NCBI GenBank assembly: GCA_934646845.1
Contig: CAKUEV010000016.1
Span: forward strand, 1 to 17,246
DNA: 17,246 nucleotides
Direction: 5' to 3'
DNA from: an uncultured Slackia sp.
GTDB taxonomy: Bacteria; Actinomycetota; Coriobacteriia; Coriobacteriales; Eggerthellaceae
Shown here: positions 1 through 6,571 of the stretch, piece by piece
Position numbering within the stretch: position 1 is the stretch's first letter
How the letters are laid out: every line of letters begins with the position of its first letter
Position numbers and translations under genes: made by a program
The notes under the pieces: model-generated
What the model was told of the DNA's origin: nothing
Databases searched by the model: none
The model's input: only the letters and a program-made list of their open reading frames with translations

Positions 1-169
1 GCTCAGGAAAATGCCCTTCGAACAGCGACAAAGCAGGGTCGACATCGAGTTCGGCGACAATATGTTCGCCAGGAACGCATTCCACCACGCGCGTCAGCCA
101 CAAAAACGGATCGCGATGCGGCAGAACCGCCATAATCTCGTCGCGCCCACACGGATACGTTATTGTCAT
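1..169 (-). CDS. fabZ: 3-hydroxyacyl-ACP dehydratase FabZ, N-terminal part (runs off the left edge)
   Basis: The cytosolic enzyme dehydrates 3-hydroxyacyl-ACP to trans-2-enoyl-ACP in the type II fatty acid elongation cycle. Only the first 56 codons lie in the window. They show the FabZ signature: EIMAVLPHRDPFL near residues 11-23 and FEGHFPE at 50-56, where His53 corresponds to the catalytic histidine of the family; the catalytic glutamate would lie beyond the edge. The ATG at 169 is preceded by AAGGAA at a normal distance. The gene is the last visible member of the fab cluster and is separated from fabF by 235 bases of repeats and AT-rich sequence, so it may have its own promoter or be read through from fabF. 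FabA is the alternative, but the context and the PHRDPFL motif favour FabZ. Confidence 0.9.
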   Translation of the reverse strand, partial: MTITYPCGRDEIMAVLPHRDPFLWLTRVVECVPGEHIVAELDVDPALSLFEGHFPE

Positions 170-221
170 GGGAGATGTTCCTTCTATCTACAAAACCAGA
201 GACATAAGATAAGTAAATGTC

Positions 222-403
222 AGCGAGCAAGGTCTCTCACGGAACAGATTGCCGCGAAGGGCAAAGCGCATTGGCCTTACGGCCATGCGCGAGACCCGAA
301 CGGCAAGATGCCCGCGAGAGTCAAGCGCAGCGTCGGGCACTTTGCGGTCATGCGCGAGGCTCGAGCGGCAAGATGCCCGCGAGAGACCGGCGCAGCGTCG
401 GCC
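222..403. repeat. 65-base direct repeats in the fabF-fabZ gap
   Basis: Two clear tandem units start at 281 and 346 with a period of 65 bases. Both carry CATGCGCGAG, then CGGCAAGATGCCCGCGAGAG, then CGCAGCGTCGG. A third, more degenerate unit appears to occupy about 222-280, with matches such as GCCGCGA and AAGCGCA. Each good unit contains a small hairpin, GGCA-AGA-TGCC. No gene is visible here. The AT-richer stretch 185-220, just before the fabZ ribosome binding site, is the likeliest place for a fabZ promoter, but I see no convincing -35/-10 pair. Confidence 0.7.
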
Positions 404-431
404 GCTATTGCCCCGTATACGGGGCAATAGC
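404..431. repeat. 28-base perfect palindrome covering the fabF stop codon
   Basis: The sequence GCTATTGCCCCGTA is followed directly by its exact reverse complement. The TAG stop of fabF (405-407) lies inside the left arm, and the palindrome encodes the last residues of FabF. There is no T-run on either side, so it is not a classical rho-independent terminator. In RNA it could form a hairpin at the end of the fabF message. Confidence 0.85.
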
Positions 432-1688
432 CAGCGAACCATTGTGGCCGCCGAAGCCCAACGAGTTCGACAGCGCCACCTTCTGCTTGTAGCCCTCGAT
501 GGGAGCGAGCGGCACGTTCACGCCGCACTCGGGGTCGATCTCGCGCGTGCCCGCCGTGGGCGGCACGCAATCATTCGCCACCGAAAGCGCACACACGATG
601 GCCTCAAGGGCGCCAGCCGCGCCAAGCGTGTGGCCAATGGAGCCCTTCACCGAAGTCACGGGCACATCCGCTGCGCGCTCCTCGCCCACCAGGGCTTTCA
701 GCGCGGCCGACTCCATGGCGTCGTTGGCATGGGTCGACGTGCCGTGCGCATTCAGATGGCCCAGGTCGTCGGGCGTGAAGCCGCCCTCGGCAAGCGCCTG
801 GCGCATCGCGCGCACCGCGCCTTCGCCCGACGGCTCGGGCGCCGTCATGTGATACGCGTCGCCCGTCGAGCCGAAACCGGCCACTTCCGCCAGAATGGTC
901 GCGCCACGGTTCACGGCGTGCTCGAGCGATTCGAGCACCAATGCGCCCGCGCCTTCGCCCGGAACGAAGCCACCGCGATTCACGTCGAACGGCATCGACG
1001 CCGCTGCCGGGTCGGTCGATTTCGAGGTCGCGCCCAAATTGCCGAAGCCCGCCAGGCAGATGGGTGAGATGGATTCCTCGCTGCCACCAGCAAGCGCCAC
1101 GTCGGCGTAGCCGTGACGAATCAGGCGGTACGCCTCGCCCACGCAATGCGTACCCGTCGCGCACGCCGTCACAATCGAGAGGCAATCGGCCTTCAGCCCG
1201 AAGCGAATGGACAGGTTGCCCGCCGCCATATTCTCGATCATCGTAGGAATGAACAGGGGATTCACGCGCTTGGGGCCCTTCTGCGCAAGCGTGTCGCACC
1301 CACGCTGGAATTCCTCCAAACCGCCAATGCCGCTTCCCCACACGCATGCCGCGCGCGTGGCGTCTTCGGCCTCCATGTCGATGCCCGCCTGCGCCCATGC
1401 CTCTTCCGAAGCGGCGATGGCGTACTGCACGAACAGCGCGAAACGGCGCGCCTCTTTCTTCGACATGCCGCACGCCGCCGCGTCGAAGTTCGGCACCTCG
1501 GCAGCAAGCGACCCAGCGAACTCAGACGCATCGAAGCGCGTGATAGGCGCGATGCATTGCTTTCCGGAATACACCGCGTTCCACAGCGCGTCGACGCCCG
1601 TGCCCGCGGGAGAGATGGCGCCCATGCCGGTAATTACGACGCGACGCGAGCCGTCCGCCTTCAGGAATTCACTCTTTTCGCACGTCAC
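405..1688 (-). CDS. fabF: 3-oxoacyl-ACP synthase II (KAS II, FabF)
   Basis: This condensing enzyme elongates acyl-ACP with malonyl-ACP in the cytosolic type II fatty acid cycle. The protein has 427 residues, close to the usual 410-430. It contains the Cys-His-His triad of the thiolase fold: Cys176 in TACATGTH, His315 in NAHGTSTH and His353 in GSIGHTLGAAGA, plus the C-terminal GFGGHN motif at 411-416. The GTG start overlaps the TGA of fabG in a GTGA junction, which indicates translational coupling. Relative to other FabF proteins the start carries about 15 extra residues before RRVVITGMG, so a later start is possible. The final residues (after NGSLA) are encoded by a perfect palindrome that contains the stop codon. 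Confidence 0.95.
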   Translation of the reverse strand: MTCEKSEFLKADGSRRVVITGMGAISPAGTGVDALWNAVYSGKQCIAPITRFDASEFAGSLAAEVPNFDAAACGMSKKEARRFALFVQYAIAASEEAWAQAGIDMEAEDATRAACVWGSGIGGLEEFQRGCDTLAQKGPKRVNPLFIPTMIENMAAGNLSIRFGLKADCLSIVTACATGTHCVGEAYRLIRHGYADVALAGGSEESISPICLAGFGNLGATSKSTDPAAASMPFDVNRGGFVPGEGAGALVLESLEHAVNRGATILAEVAGFGSTGDAYHMTAPEPSGEGAVRAMRQALAEGGFTPDDLGHLNAHGTSTHANDAMESAALKALVGEERAADVPVTSVKGSIGHTLGAAGALEAIVCALSVANDCVPPTAGTREIDPECGVNVPLAPIEGYKQKVALSNSLGFGGHNGSLAIAPYTGQ

Positions 1689-2461
1689 AGCGCCAAACCT
1701 CCGTCAATCTCAATTGCCTGGCCGGTAATATACGCGGCGTCGTCGCTCGCGAGGAACGCCACGAGGCTCGCCACTTCGCTCGCCTGGCCGAACCTGCGCT
1801 CGGGAATGTTGCCGAGCACCGATTCCTTCACCTTCTCGGGAACGGCATCGGTCATGTCGGTCACGATGAAGCCAGGCGCCACCGCGTTCACGGTTACGCC
1901 GCGCGGCGCGACCTCGCGCGCGAGCGACTTGGTAAGGCCCACGATGCCCGCCTTCGACGCGGCGTAGTTCACCTGACCCACGTTGCCGTGCAAGCCCGAA
2001 ATGCTCGACATGTTCACGATGCGGCCGCGACGCGCCTTGCACATGGCGGGCACTGCCGCCTTGCAGCAATTGAACGCGCCCTTCAGGTTCACGGCGACCA
2101 CGCGGTCGAAATCGTCTTCCTTCATGCGCAGGAACAGCGCGTCGCGCGTGATGCCCGCATTGTTCACGAGCACGCTCACGTCACCAAGCTGCTCGCGCGC
2201 CGCCTGCATGAGGCCCGCCGCCGCATCGAAGCTCGAAACATCGGCCTGGATGGCCACCGCTTCCACGCCGAAGCGCTCGCGAAGGCTTGCCGCCACCTCG
2301 GTGGCCGCTTCGGCACTGCCGGCGTGCGAGTGGTTCACGGCCACGTTGTAGCCGCGCGCCGCAAGCGCTTCGCACACCGCCTTTCCAATGCCGCGGGCGC
2401 CGCCCGTAACCACCGCGCATCCGCGCGGGGCGGCCGGCGATACCGTGTTCGTCTCAGTCAT
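1685..2461 (-). CDS. fabG: 3-oxoacyl-ACP reductase FabG
   Basis: This NADPH-dependent short-chain dehydrogenase reduces 3-oxoacyl-ACP to 3-hydroxyacyl-ACP. At 258 residues it is slightly longer than usual because of a loose N-terminus of about 14 residues. It shows the cofactor loop TGGARGIG at 19-26, NNAG at 100-103, and the catalytic Ser153, Tyr166 and Lys170 within SSISG and YAASK. The C-terminus, ITGQAIEIDGGLAL, is typical of the family. The ATG is preceded by AAGGAG. It starts 12 bases after the fabD stop and overlaps the fabF start, so it sits inside one operon. Many SDR enzymes look alike, but the position between fabD and fabF makes FabG the clear choice. Confidence 0.95.
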   Translation of the reverse strand: MTETNTVSPAAPRGCAVVTGGARGIGKAVCEALAARGYNVAVNHSHAGSAEAATEVAASLRERFGVEAVAIQADVSSFDAAAGLMQAAREQLGDVSVLVNNAGITRDALFLRMKEDDFDRVVAVNLKGAFNCCKAAVPAMCKARRGRIVNMSSISGLHGNVGQVNYAASKAGIVGLTKSLAREVAPRGVTVNAVAPGFIVTDMTDAVPEKVKESVLGNIPERRFGQASEVASLVAFLASDDAAYITGQAIEIDGGLAL

Positions 2462-2473
2462 GGAAGCTCCTTC

Positions 2474-3418
2474 TTATTCGGCGTCATCGCATGCAAACTC
2501 GCTTGCGACCTGGACAATTTCTTCGGGGGATACGGGCGCGAATCGCGCTGCGGCAGAGTCGATGCGCTTGACGAGCTTGGTGAGCACGCCGCCGAAGCCG
2601 CATTCCACGAACGCGTCGACGCCCTGCGCAGAAAGCCAACGCACGCTTTGCTCGAACAGAACGGGCGAGGTGACCTGGCTGGCCAGATGCGTGCGGGCAT
2701 CGGTTGCGGAAAGCGGACGGGCGTCCACGTTGCACACGAGCGGCGTGCGGGCCTCGCGGAACTCGACTTCTTCGAGGAATTCCGCAAGCGCCTCGGCCGC
2801 CGGCTGCATGAGCGGGCTGTGGAACGCGCCCGAGGTCGCGAGCATCGACGCCTTATGGCGCGGGCGTTCTTTCCAAGAGGCAGCCGCGCGATCCACGGCG
2901 GCAACGTCGCCCGAAATAACAATCTGACCAGGCGAGTTGTAGTTCGCGCACACGAGCACGTCACCTTGCGCAGCGCTCGAGCACACCTCATTCGCCTCTT
3001 CAGGCTCGCCGCCGAGCAGCGCGCACATCGAACCCGGGCGCGCCGCCGCGGCTTCGGCCATGGCCTTCGCGCGGAAGGCGGCGATGCGGAACGCGTCGCG
3101 CTCGTTTACCATGCCGCCTACCGCGAGCGCCGCGATTTGCCCGAGCGAGAAGCCCGCCACGTATGCGGGGCGAACCCCGCGGGCTTCAAGCGCTTTGGCA
3201 ACGGCGACGGAGAGCGTGCACATGGCAGGCTGGGCGAACGCGGTGTCGCGCAACGTTTCCGCGGAAGCGTTCAGGCACACGTCGGCCACATCGAACCCGA
3301 AGGCCTCGCTCGCAATGGCGAAAGTTTCCGCCACCTCGGGCGAGCCCTGTTCGATCAGGGCCGCACCCATGCCAGGTTTCTGCGCGCCCTGGCCGCTCAG
3401 AAGAAATGCAACACTCAT
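2474..3418 (-). CDS. fabD: Malonyl-CoA:ACP malonyltransferase FabD
   Basis: The enzyme transfers the malonyl group from malonyl-CoA to ACP and so supplies the extender unit for FabF. It has 314 residues, the usual length. The N-terminal LLSGQGAQKPGMG, the nucleophile Ser91, Arg116 and His200 (in SGAFHSPLM) fit the family. The nucleophile elbow reads GFSLGQ rather than the common GHSLGE, so both residues that usually frame the serine motif differ. The ATG follows AAGGAA, only three bases after the fabK stop, which implies tight coupling. The order fabK-fabD-fabG-fabF is the one seen in streptococci and relatives. Confidence 0.95.
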   Translation of the reverse strand: MSVAFLLSGQGAQKPGMGAALIEQGSPEVAETFAIASEAFGFDVADVCLNASAETLRDTAFAQPAMCTLSVAVAKALEARGVRPAYVAGFSLGQIAALAVGGMVNERDAFRIAAFRAKAMAEAAAARPGSMCALLGGEPEEANEVCSSAAQGDVLVCANYNSPGQIVISGDVAAVDRAAASWKERPRHKASMLATSGAFHSPLMQPAAEALAEFLEEVEFREARTPLVCNVDARPLSATDARTHLASQVTSPVLFEQSVRWLSAQGVDAFVECGFGGVLTKLVKRIDSAAARFAPVSPEEIVQVASEFACDDAE

Positions 3419-3421
3419 GGG

Positions 3422-4420
3422 CTATTCCTTCCCTTCCGCGGCGCACGCCGCGCGGCCCGCGCGCTGGGCGTTGGCGCAAGCGAGCTGCTGCAGGTTCAGG
3501 CCGCCGCGAACTTCCGCATCGGCCAAAAGATCGGCGATTGCCTGAGCTGCGGTTTTGCGCTCATGCACAAGCGCCGCCGACTGACCGGCCATCATGGAGC
3601 CGCCATCGACGTCGCCTTCCACCGCGCGGCGAAGCGAGCCGGCGTACATGCCCTCGAGCTCGTCGGAGTTGGCGGCGGCATCACATTCGAGCTTGCGCAT
3701 CGCGCGCGCCCACTTGTTCTTCAAGCCGCGCACGGGGTGCCCGCTTCCGCGGCCCGTCACCACCGTGTCGGAATCCTTGGCCTTCAGCACGCGTTCCTTA
3801 TACGCGTCGGCGATGCCGCATTCCTCAACCGTGAGGAATCGGGTGCCCACCTGCACGCCCTCGGCGCCCAGCGCGAACGCAGCCGCCATGCCGCGGCCGT
3901 CGGCGATGCCGCCCGCTGCGATCACAGGGATGCGCACGGCGTCGCACACGCTGGGGATGAGCGCCATGGTCGTGAGCTCGCCGATGTGGCCGCCAGCCTC
4001 GCAGCCCTCAGCCACCACCGCGTCAGCGCCCATGCGCTCCATGCGCGCGGCGAGCGCCGAAGACGCCACCACCGGCACCACCTTGATGCCGGCTTCTTTC
4101 CACGCCGCCATGAAGTTCGCGGGGCTGCCCGCACCTGTGGTAACCACGTCGACGTGCAGCTCGGTGAGCAGCTCGGCCACCTGGGGCGCCTGCGGGTCCA
4201 TGAGCATGACGTTCGCGCCGATGGGGGCGTCGCCGGCGATTTCGCGAGCGATGTGCACCTGCTCTTCAATCCATTCGAGCGGCGCGCCGCCGCAGGCGAT
4301 GATGCCCAAGCCGCCCGCCGCAGACACCGCGCCGGCGAGTTTGCCGTCGGCGATGCGGGCCATGGCGCCCTGGATGATGGGCACGCGAATGCCCAGAAGT
4401 TCTGTTACGCGGGTGTTCAT
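3422..4420 (-). CDS. fabK: Enoyl-ACP reductase II (FMN-dependent, FabK)
   Basis: FabK carries out the last step of each elongation cycle, reducing trans-2-enoyl-ACP with a flavin; it is unrelated to FabI. The 332-residue protein follows the pneumococcal FabK pattern from TRVTELLG through IIQGAMARIADG, AAGGLGII, VVTTGAGSP, VVAEGCEAGGHIGELTTM (the histidine, residue 145, matches the catalytic one) and AAGGIADGRG to QVGTRFL, with DVDGGSMMAGQ near the end. The ATG at 4420 was chosen because the N-terminus then matches the family; the frame is open to 4450 but has no support there. GAGGGA precedes this start. A 188-base spacer separates it from acpP. A nitronate monooxygenase label is possible by fold, but context and motifs favour FabK. 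Confidence 0.93.
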   Translation of the reverse strand: MNTRVTELLGIRVPIIQGAMARIADGKLAGAVSAAGGLGIIACGGAPLEWIEEQVHIAREIAGDAPIGANVMLMDPQAPQVAELLTELHVDVVTTGAGSPANFMAAWKEAGIKVVPVVASSALAARMERMGADAVVAEGCEAGGHIGELTTMALIPSVCDAVRIPVIAAGGIADGRGMAAAFALGAEGVQVGTRFLTVEECGIADAYKERVLKAKDSDTVVTGRGSGHPVRGLKNKWARAMRKLECDAAANSDELEGMYAGSLRRAVEGDVDGGSMMAGQSAALVHERKTAAQAIADLLADAEVRGGLNLQQLACANAQRAGRAACAAEGKE

Positions 4421-4608
4421 GAAGGTCCCTCTTTCGTCGCATCCCGCCATGGCGGAACCACGTGATACGTTTCGCTCAACTCAAACAGCCCTGAGCTCGC
4501 ACGAACAGCCCGCTTGAACTGCTCGGCTCGTGCGGAACTCGCGCAAAACGCATCGCGCGGTTCCGCTACGACAAAGCCCCGGCCGACAATTCGCTCGGAA
4601 TGCGCGCC
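4421..4608. other. 188-base acpP-fabK spacer without a recognisable gene
   Basis: I see no gene here. It contains a 12-base perfect palindrome, CCGCCATGGCGG, at 4444-4455 and an inverted pair, CGCACGA and TCGTGCG, with a loop of about 23 bases near 4498-4535. No FabT-like operator (TAGTTnGAnnAnCTAA) is visible. It is unusually long for an otherwise compact operon. Confidence 0.5.
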
Positions 4609-4830
4609 TTATTTCAAGCCGTCGATGTAGTCGACGAGCTTGCCAACCGTGTCGAGGCCCTCTGCTTCGCCGAGTTCGATGTCAAAGCGGTTCTCGATCT
4701 CGCACACAAGCTCGACCATGTCGAGCGAATCGATGCCGAGCGACTCGAACGTGGAATCGGCGGCAACGGCGGCGGGATCGATGTCAAGATTCTCGTTCAG
4801 GATCTCTTGGATGGTTTCGAGAGTGGTCAT
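4609..4830 (-). CDS. acpP: Acyl carrier protein
   Basis: This 73-residue acidic carrier holds the growing acyl chain on a 4'-phosphopantetheine arm attached to Ser35 in the motif LGIDSLDMVEL. The length and the helix pattern (ETIQEILNENLDID, then DSLDMVELVCEIENRF, then TVGKLVDYID) are standard. The ATG is preceded by AAAGG. It is the first gene after the fabT terminator and has its own predicted promoter, whose -10 region overlaps an operator-like inverted repeat. It therefore heads the acpP-fabK-fabD-fabG-fabF transcription unit. Confidence 0.97.
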   Translation of the reverse strand: MTTLETIQEILNENLDIDPAAVAADSTFESLGIDSLDMVELVCEIENRFDIELGEAEGLDTVGKLVDYIDGLK

Positions 4831-4849
4831 TTCTTTAGCCTTTCTAATT

Positions 4850-4868
4850 GTTAGGTTATCTAACTATA
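4850..4868 (-). promoter_or_regulatory. acpP promoter -10 box with overlapping FabT-like operator
   Basis: On the minus strand TATAGT (complement of 4863-4868) is a good -10 box about 33 bases before the acpP ATG. An inverted repeat, GTTAG-GTTAT-CTAAC on the plus strand (4850-4864), overlaps it and the expected transcription start. Read on the minus strand, the site TAGTTAGATAACCTAA resembles the site at the degV promoter (TAGTTTGACTAACTAA). No good -35 box is visible. A repressor bound here would block initiation. Confidence 0.6.
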
Positions 4869-4875
4869 TTTGCCT

Positions 4876-4906
4876 AAAAAAGAGAGGGGCACACGCCCAA
4901 CTCTTT
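4876..4906 (-). terminator. Rho-independent terminator after fabT
   Basis: Read on the minus strand, the stem is AAAGAG, a two-base bulge, GGGC, loop GTGT, GCCC, a two-base bulge and CTCTTT, and it merges into a run of six T. It lies 34 bases beyond the fabT stop and separates the degV-fabT unit from the acpP promoter. Confidence 0.8.
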
Positions 4907-4939
4907 CTTTTCATGAATCGTTTCGCGCAGGCCGGCGCC

Positions 4940-5395
4940 TTACGAGTGCTGCTCGAAGAACGCCTTCACCTTCGAGAGGCCTCGCGCGAACGCGGCCTCT
5001 TCTTCGGGCGTGAGCCCGTCGAGCGCGGCATCGACCATTTGGCGATGGAACAGCTCGTGGGCGCGGTAGGCCTTCCTACCTTCCTTGGTGAGCGACACAA
5101 GCACCTGTCGACGATCGGCCTCGCAACGCGTGCGCTGCACAAAACCCTTGGTCACAAGCTTGCCAATAGCCGCCGTGAGAGTTGCGAGCGTCACATCGAG
5201 GCGCGAGGCAACCACATTCATGGGGCTCGCGCCGTTCAGGCCGATGGCGTGAATGGTGTGAATTTCGGAAATCGTGAGGCCGCGGGTCAGGCGATTCTTC
5301 AACGCATCTTCCTCCACGCGCAAGATGCTGTTGAACGTTTCGACAAGAAGCTCGTTGACTTCCTGCCTTTGCTCCCTCGCCGAGCTCGCTTCCAT
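4940..5395 (-). CDS. fabT: MarR-family repressor of fatty acid synthesis (FabT type)
   Basis: The 151-residue winged-helix protein aligns well with streptococcal FabT. It has the LxxEE motif near residues 25-30, SEIHTIHAIG at 43-52, the recognition helix VTLATLTAAIGKLVTKGFV at 68-86, the wing EADRR at 92-96 and FHRQMVDAALDGLTPEEE at 116-133. In streptococci FabT binds fab promoters with long-chain acyl-ACP as corepressor, which tunes membrane lipid synthesis. The ATG at 5395 is preceded by AAAGG directly after the degV stop, 11 bases upstream; the open frame to 5485 has no support. It is co-transcribed with degV, and both its own promoter and that of acpP carry matching operator-like sites, so autoregulation is likely. 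Confidence 0.88.
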   Translation of the reverse strand: MEASSAREQRQEVNELLVETFNSILRVEEDALKNRLTRGLTISEIHTIHAIGLNGASPMNVVASRLDVTLATLTAAIGKLVTKGFVQRTRCEADRRQVLVSLTKEGRKAYRAHELFHRQMVDAALDGLTPEEEAAFARGLSKVKAFFEQHS

Positions 5396-5406
5396 TCCGA
5401 ACCTTT

Positions 5407-6270
5407 CTATTCGCAGCGCGCAGCGGGTGCCATGGCCACGCCGAATGCGCCTATGCCCAGGTGCGTTGCGATGGTCGCGCCGCACGGGTCGATCGATATT
5501 ACCTCGAAGTCTACCTTAGATTTAGTTAGCGTGTCTATCAAAGTTTCTACCGCTTTTGGGTTGCGGCAATGCACCAAGCGAAGGCGGGTGCGGCCGTGTT
5601 CGGCGGCATAGTTTTCGATGAACGCGGCGGTATCTTTGATGGCGCCCTTCGAGCCCTTCGACTTGCCGATCACGCCAACCTTGCCGTCTTCCTCGTTGAA
5701 CGTGAGCATCATGCGCATGTTCAACACGCTGGCCTGCTTGGCGGCCTCTTCGGGGAAGCGCCCGCCACGCACCAGGTTGTCGAGCGATTCGGGAACGAGC
5801 ACGGTGCGAGTCGCGTCGCGGAAAGCGACGAGCTTCTCGCACATCTCGTCGAGGCTTGCGCCGGAATCGCGCAGCTCGCAGGCAGCGTCGACCATAAGGC
5901 CGAGCGGAGCGGTGGCGCATCGCGTGTCAACCACGCGCACGTCGAGCGGGGCATCGGCCCCGGCAATGCTCGCGACCTGGGGCGTTCCCGAAAGCGGAAG
6001 GGCAATGTGCAGGCACACGGCGCCTTCGTAGCCCTCTTCGGCCAAGCGCTCGAACAACTTCGCGAAGTCGTGCGGCGAAGGCTGCGAGGTGCTGGGGAGG
6101 TCGACCGCAGCAATCATGCGGTCATAGAACTCATCGGTCGAGATTTCGATTTGGTCAGCAAATGATTCGTTGCTAAAACAAATTTTCAACGGCACCATCT
6201 CAACGTTGCGGCGGGCGAACTCATCGAACGCCCAATCGCACGTCGAATCGGTGACAATGGCGATTTTCAC
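5407..6270 (-). CDS. DegV-family fatty acid binding protein (FakB-like)
   Basis: DegV proteins bind a single fatty acid; the FakB members present exogenous fatty acids to the kinase FakA, giving acyl phosphate for phospholipid synthesis. The 287-residue protein begins KIAIVTDSTCD (strand and first loop), and has STSQPSPHDF at about 60-69, LPLSGTPQ at 91-98 and LDNLVRGGR at 163-171, which are hallmarks of the fold and lipid pocket. The GTG at 6270 was chosen because AAGGAG lies 6-7 bases before it and the N-terminus then matches the family; the frame is open to 6438 without family similarity. It is the first gene of a degV-fabT operon with a strong promoter about 200 bases upstream. Whether it acts as a FakB is inferred from this context; fakA is not in the window. 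Confidence 0.88.
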   Translation of the reverse strand: MKIAIVTDSTCDWAFDEFARRNVEMVPLKICFSNESFADQIEISTDEFYDRMIAAVDLPSTSQPSPHDFAKLFERLAEEGYEGAVCLHIALPLSGTPQVASIAGADAPLDVRVVDTRCATAPLGLMVDAACELRDSGASLDEMCEKLVAFRDATRTVLVPESLDNLVRGGRFPEEAAKQASVLNMRMMLTFNEEDGKVGVIGKSKGSKGAIKDTAAFIENYAAEHGRTRLRLVHCRNPKAVETLIDTLTKSKVDFEVISIDPCGATIATHLGIGAFGVAMAPAARCE

Positions 6271-6463
6271 AAACTGCTCCTTCAGTCGGGCGACATCGAG
6301 GGAAGCGGCGAGCGGTCCCGCATGAATGCGGCTGTTCGCACGCGATATGCATGCCAGCTTGGCGCCGCATTCCCTTGTCGCGCACTGCCCCACAAACGGG
6401 GTTTTCGAGGCAGCGCTTCTGCGCGCGTCGGGCATCAAACGCGGCGCCCGCAGAAAAGCTCGA
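6271..6463 (-). other. Long 5' leader of the degV-fabT transcript
   Basis: If the promoter at 6470-6497 is used, the message carries about 190 untranslated bases before degV. One stem-loop is visible: GCGC and TGCC at 6380-6389 can pair with GGCA and GCGC at 6409-6416, with a two-base bulge, and an alternative CCCC/GGGG hairpin lies within it. I see no gene or known riboswitch motif. The degV frame stays open through this segment but without a supported start. Confidence 0.35.
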
Positions 6464-6469
6464 GACCGA

Positions 6470-6501
6470 AGTATATCGATATTACTTAGTTAGTCAAACT
6501 A
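6470..6501 (-). promoter_or_regulatory. degV-fabT promoter with FabT-like operator over the -35 box
   Basis: On the minus strand TTGACT (complement of 6492-6497) and TATACT (complement of 6470-6475) are separated by 16 bases, each matching five of six consensus positions. The inverted repeat TAGTT-AGTCA-AACTA at 6487-6501 overlaps the -35 box. It resembles the site at the acpP promoter and the AGTTTGA element known in FabT boxes of streptococci. Transcription would start near 6463. Confidence 0.7.
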
Positions 6502-6571
6502 TTTTAGCGAGTTTTGAAGCGCCCGTGAATGCTTCAGAAACGCAAGGAAATCCCTGTTTTGAAATGCGACC

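Noticed and set aside
222..403. CRISPR array in the fabF-fabZ gap
   Set aside because: The whole 65-base unit is similar between copies, so there are no constant repeats with variable spacers, and no cas genes are near.
1988..4465. 825-codon open frame on the plus strand opposite fabG, fabD and fabK
   Set aside because: It is antisense to three well-supported genes, rich in Arg/His/Ala and without domains; long antisense frames are common in GC-rich DNA.
5510..5535. AT-rich TTAGATTTAGTTAG inside degV as a third FabT site
   Set aside because: It contains two TTAG elements but in direct, not inverted, order, and lacks the TAGTTnGAnnAnCTAA frame; it lies within coding sequence.
6271..6438. Longer DegV with 56 extra N-terminal residues
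   Set aside because: The upstream part has no family similarity, whereas the GTG at 6270 has AAGGAG at the right distance and gives the standard N-terminus.
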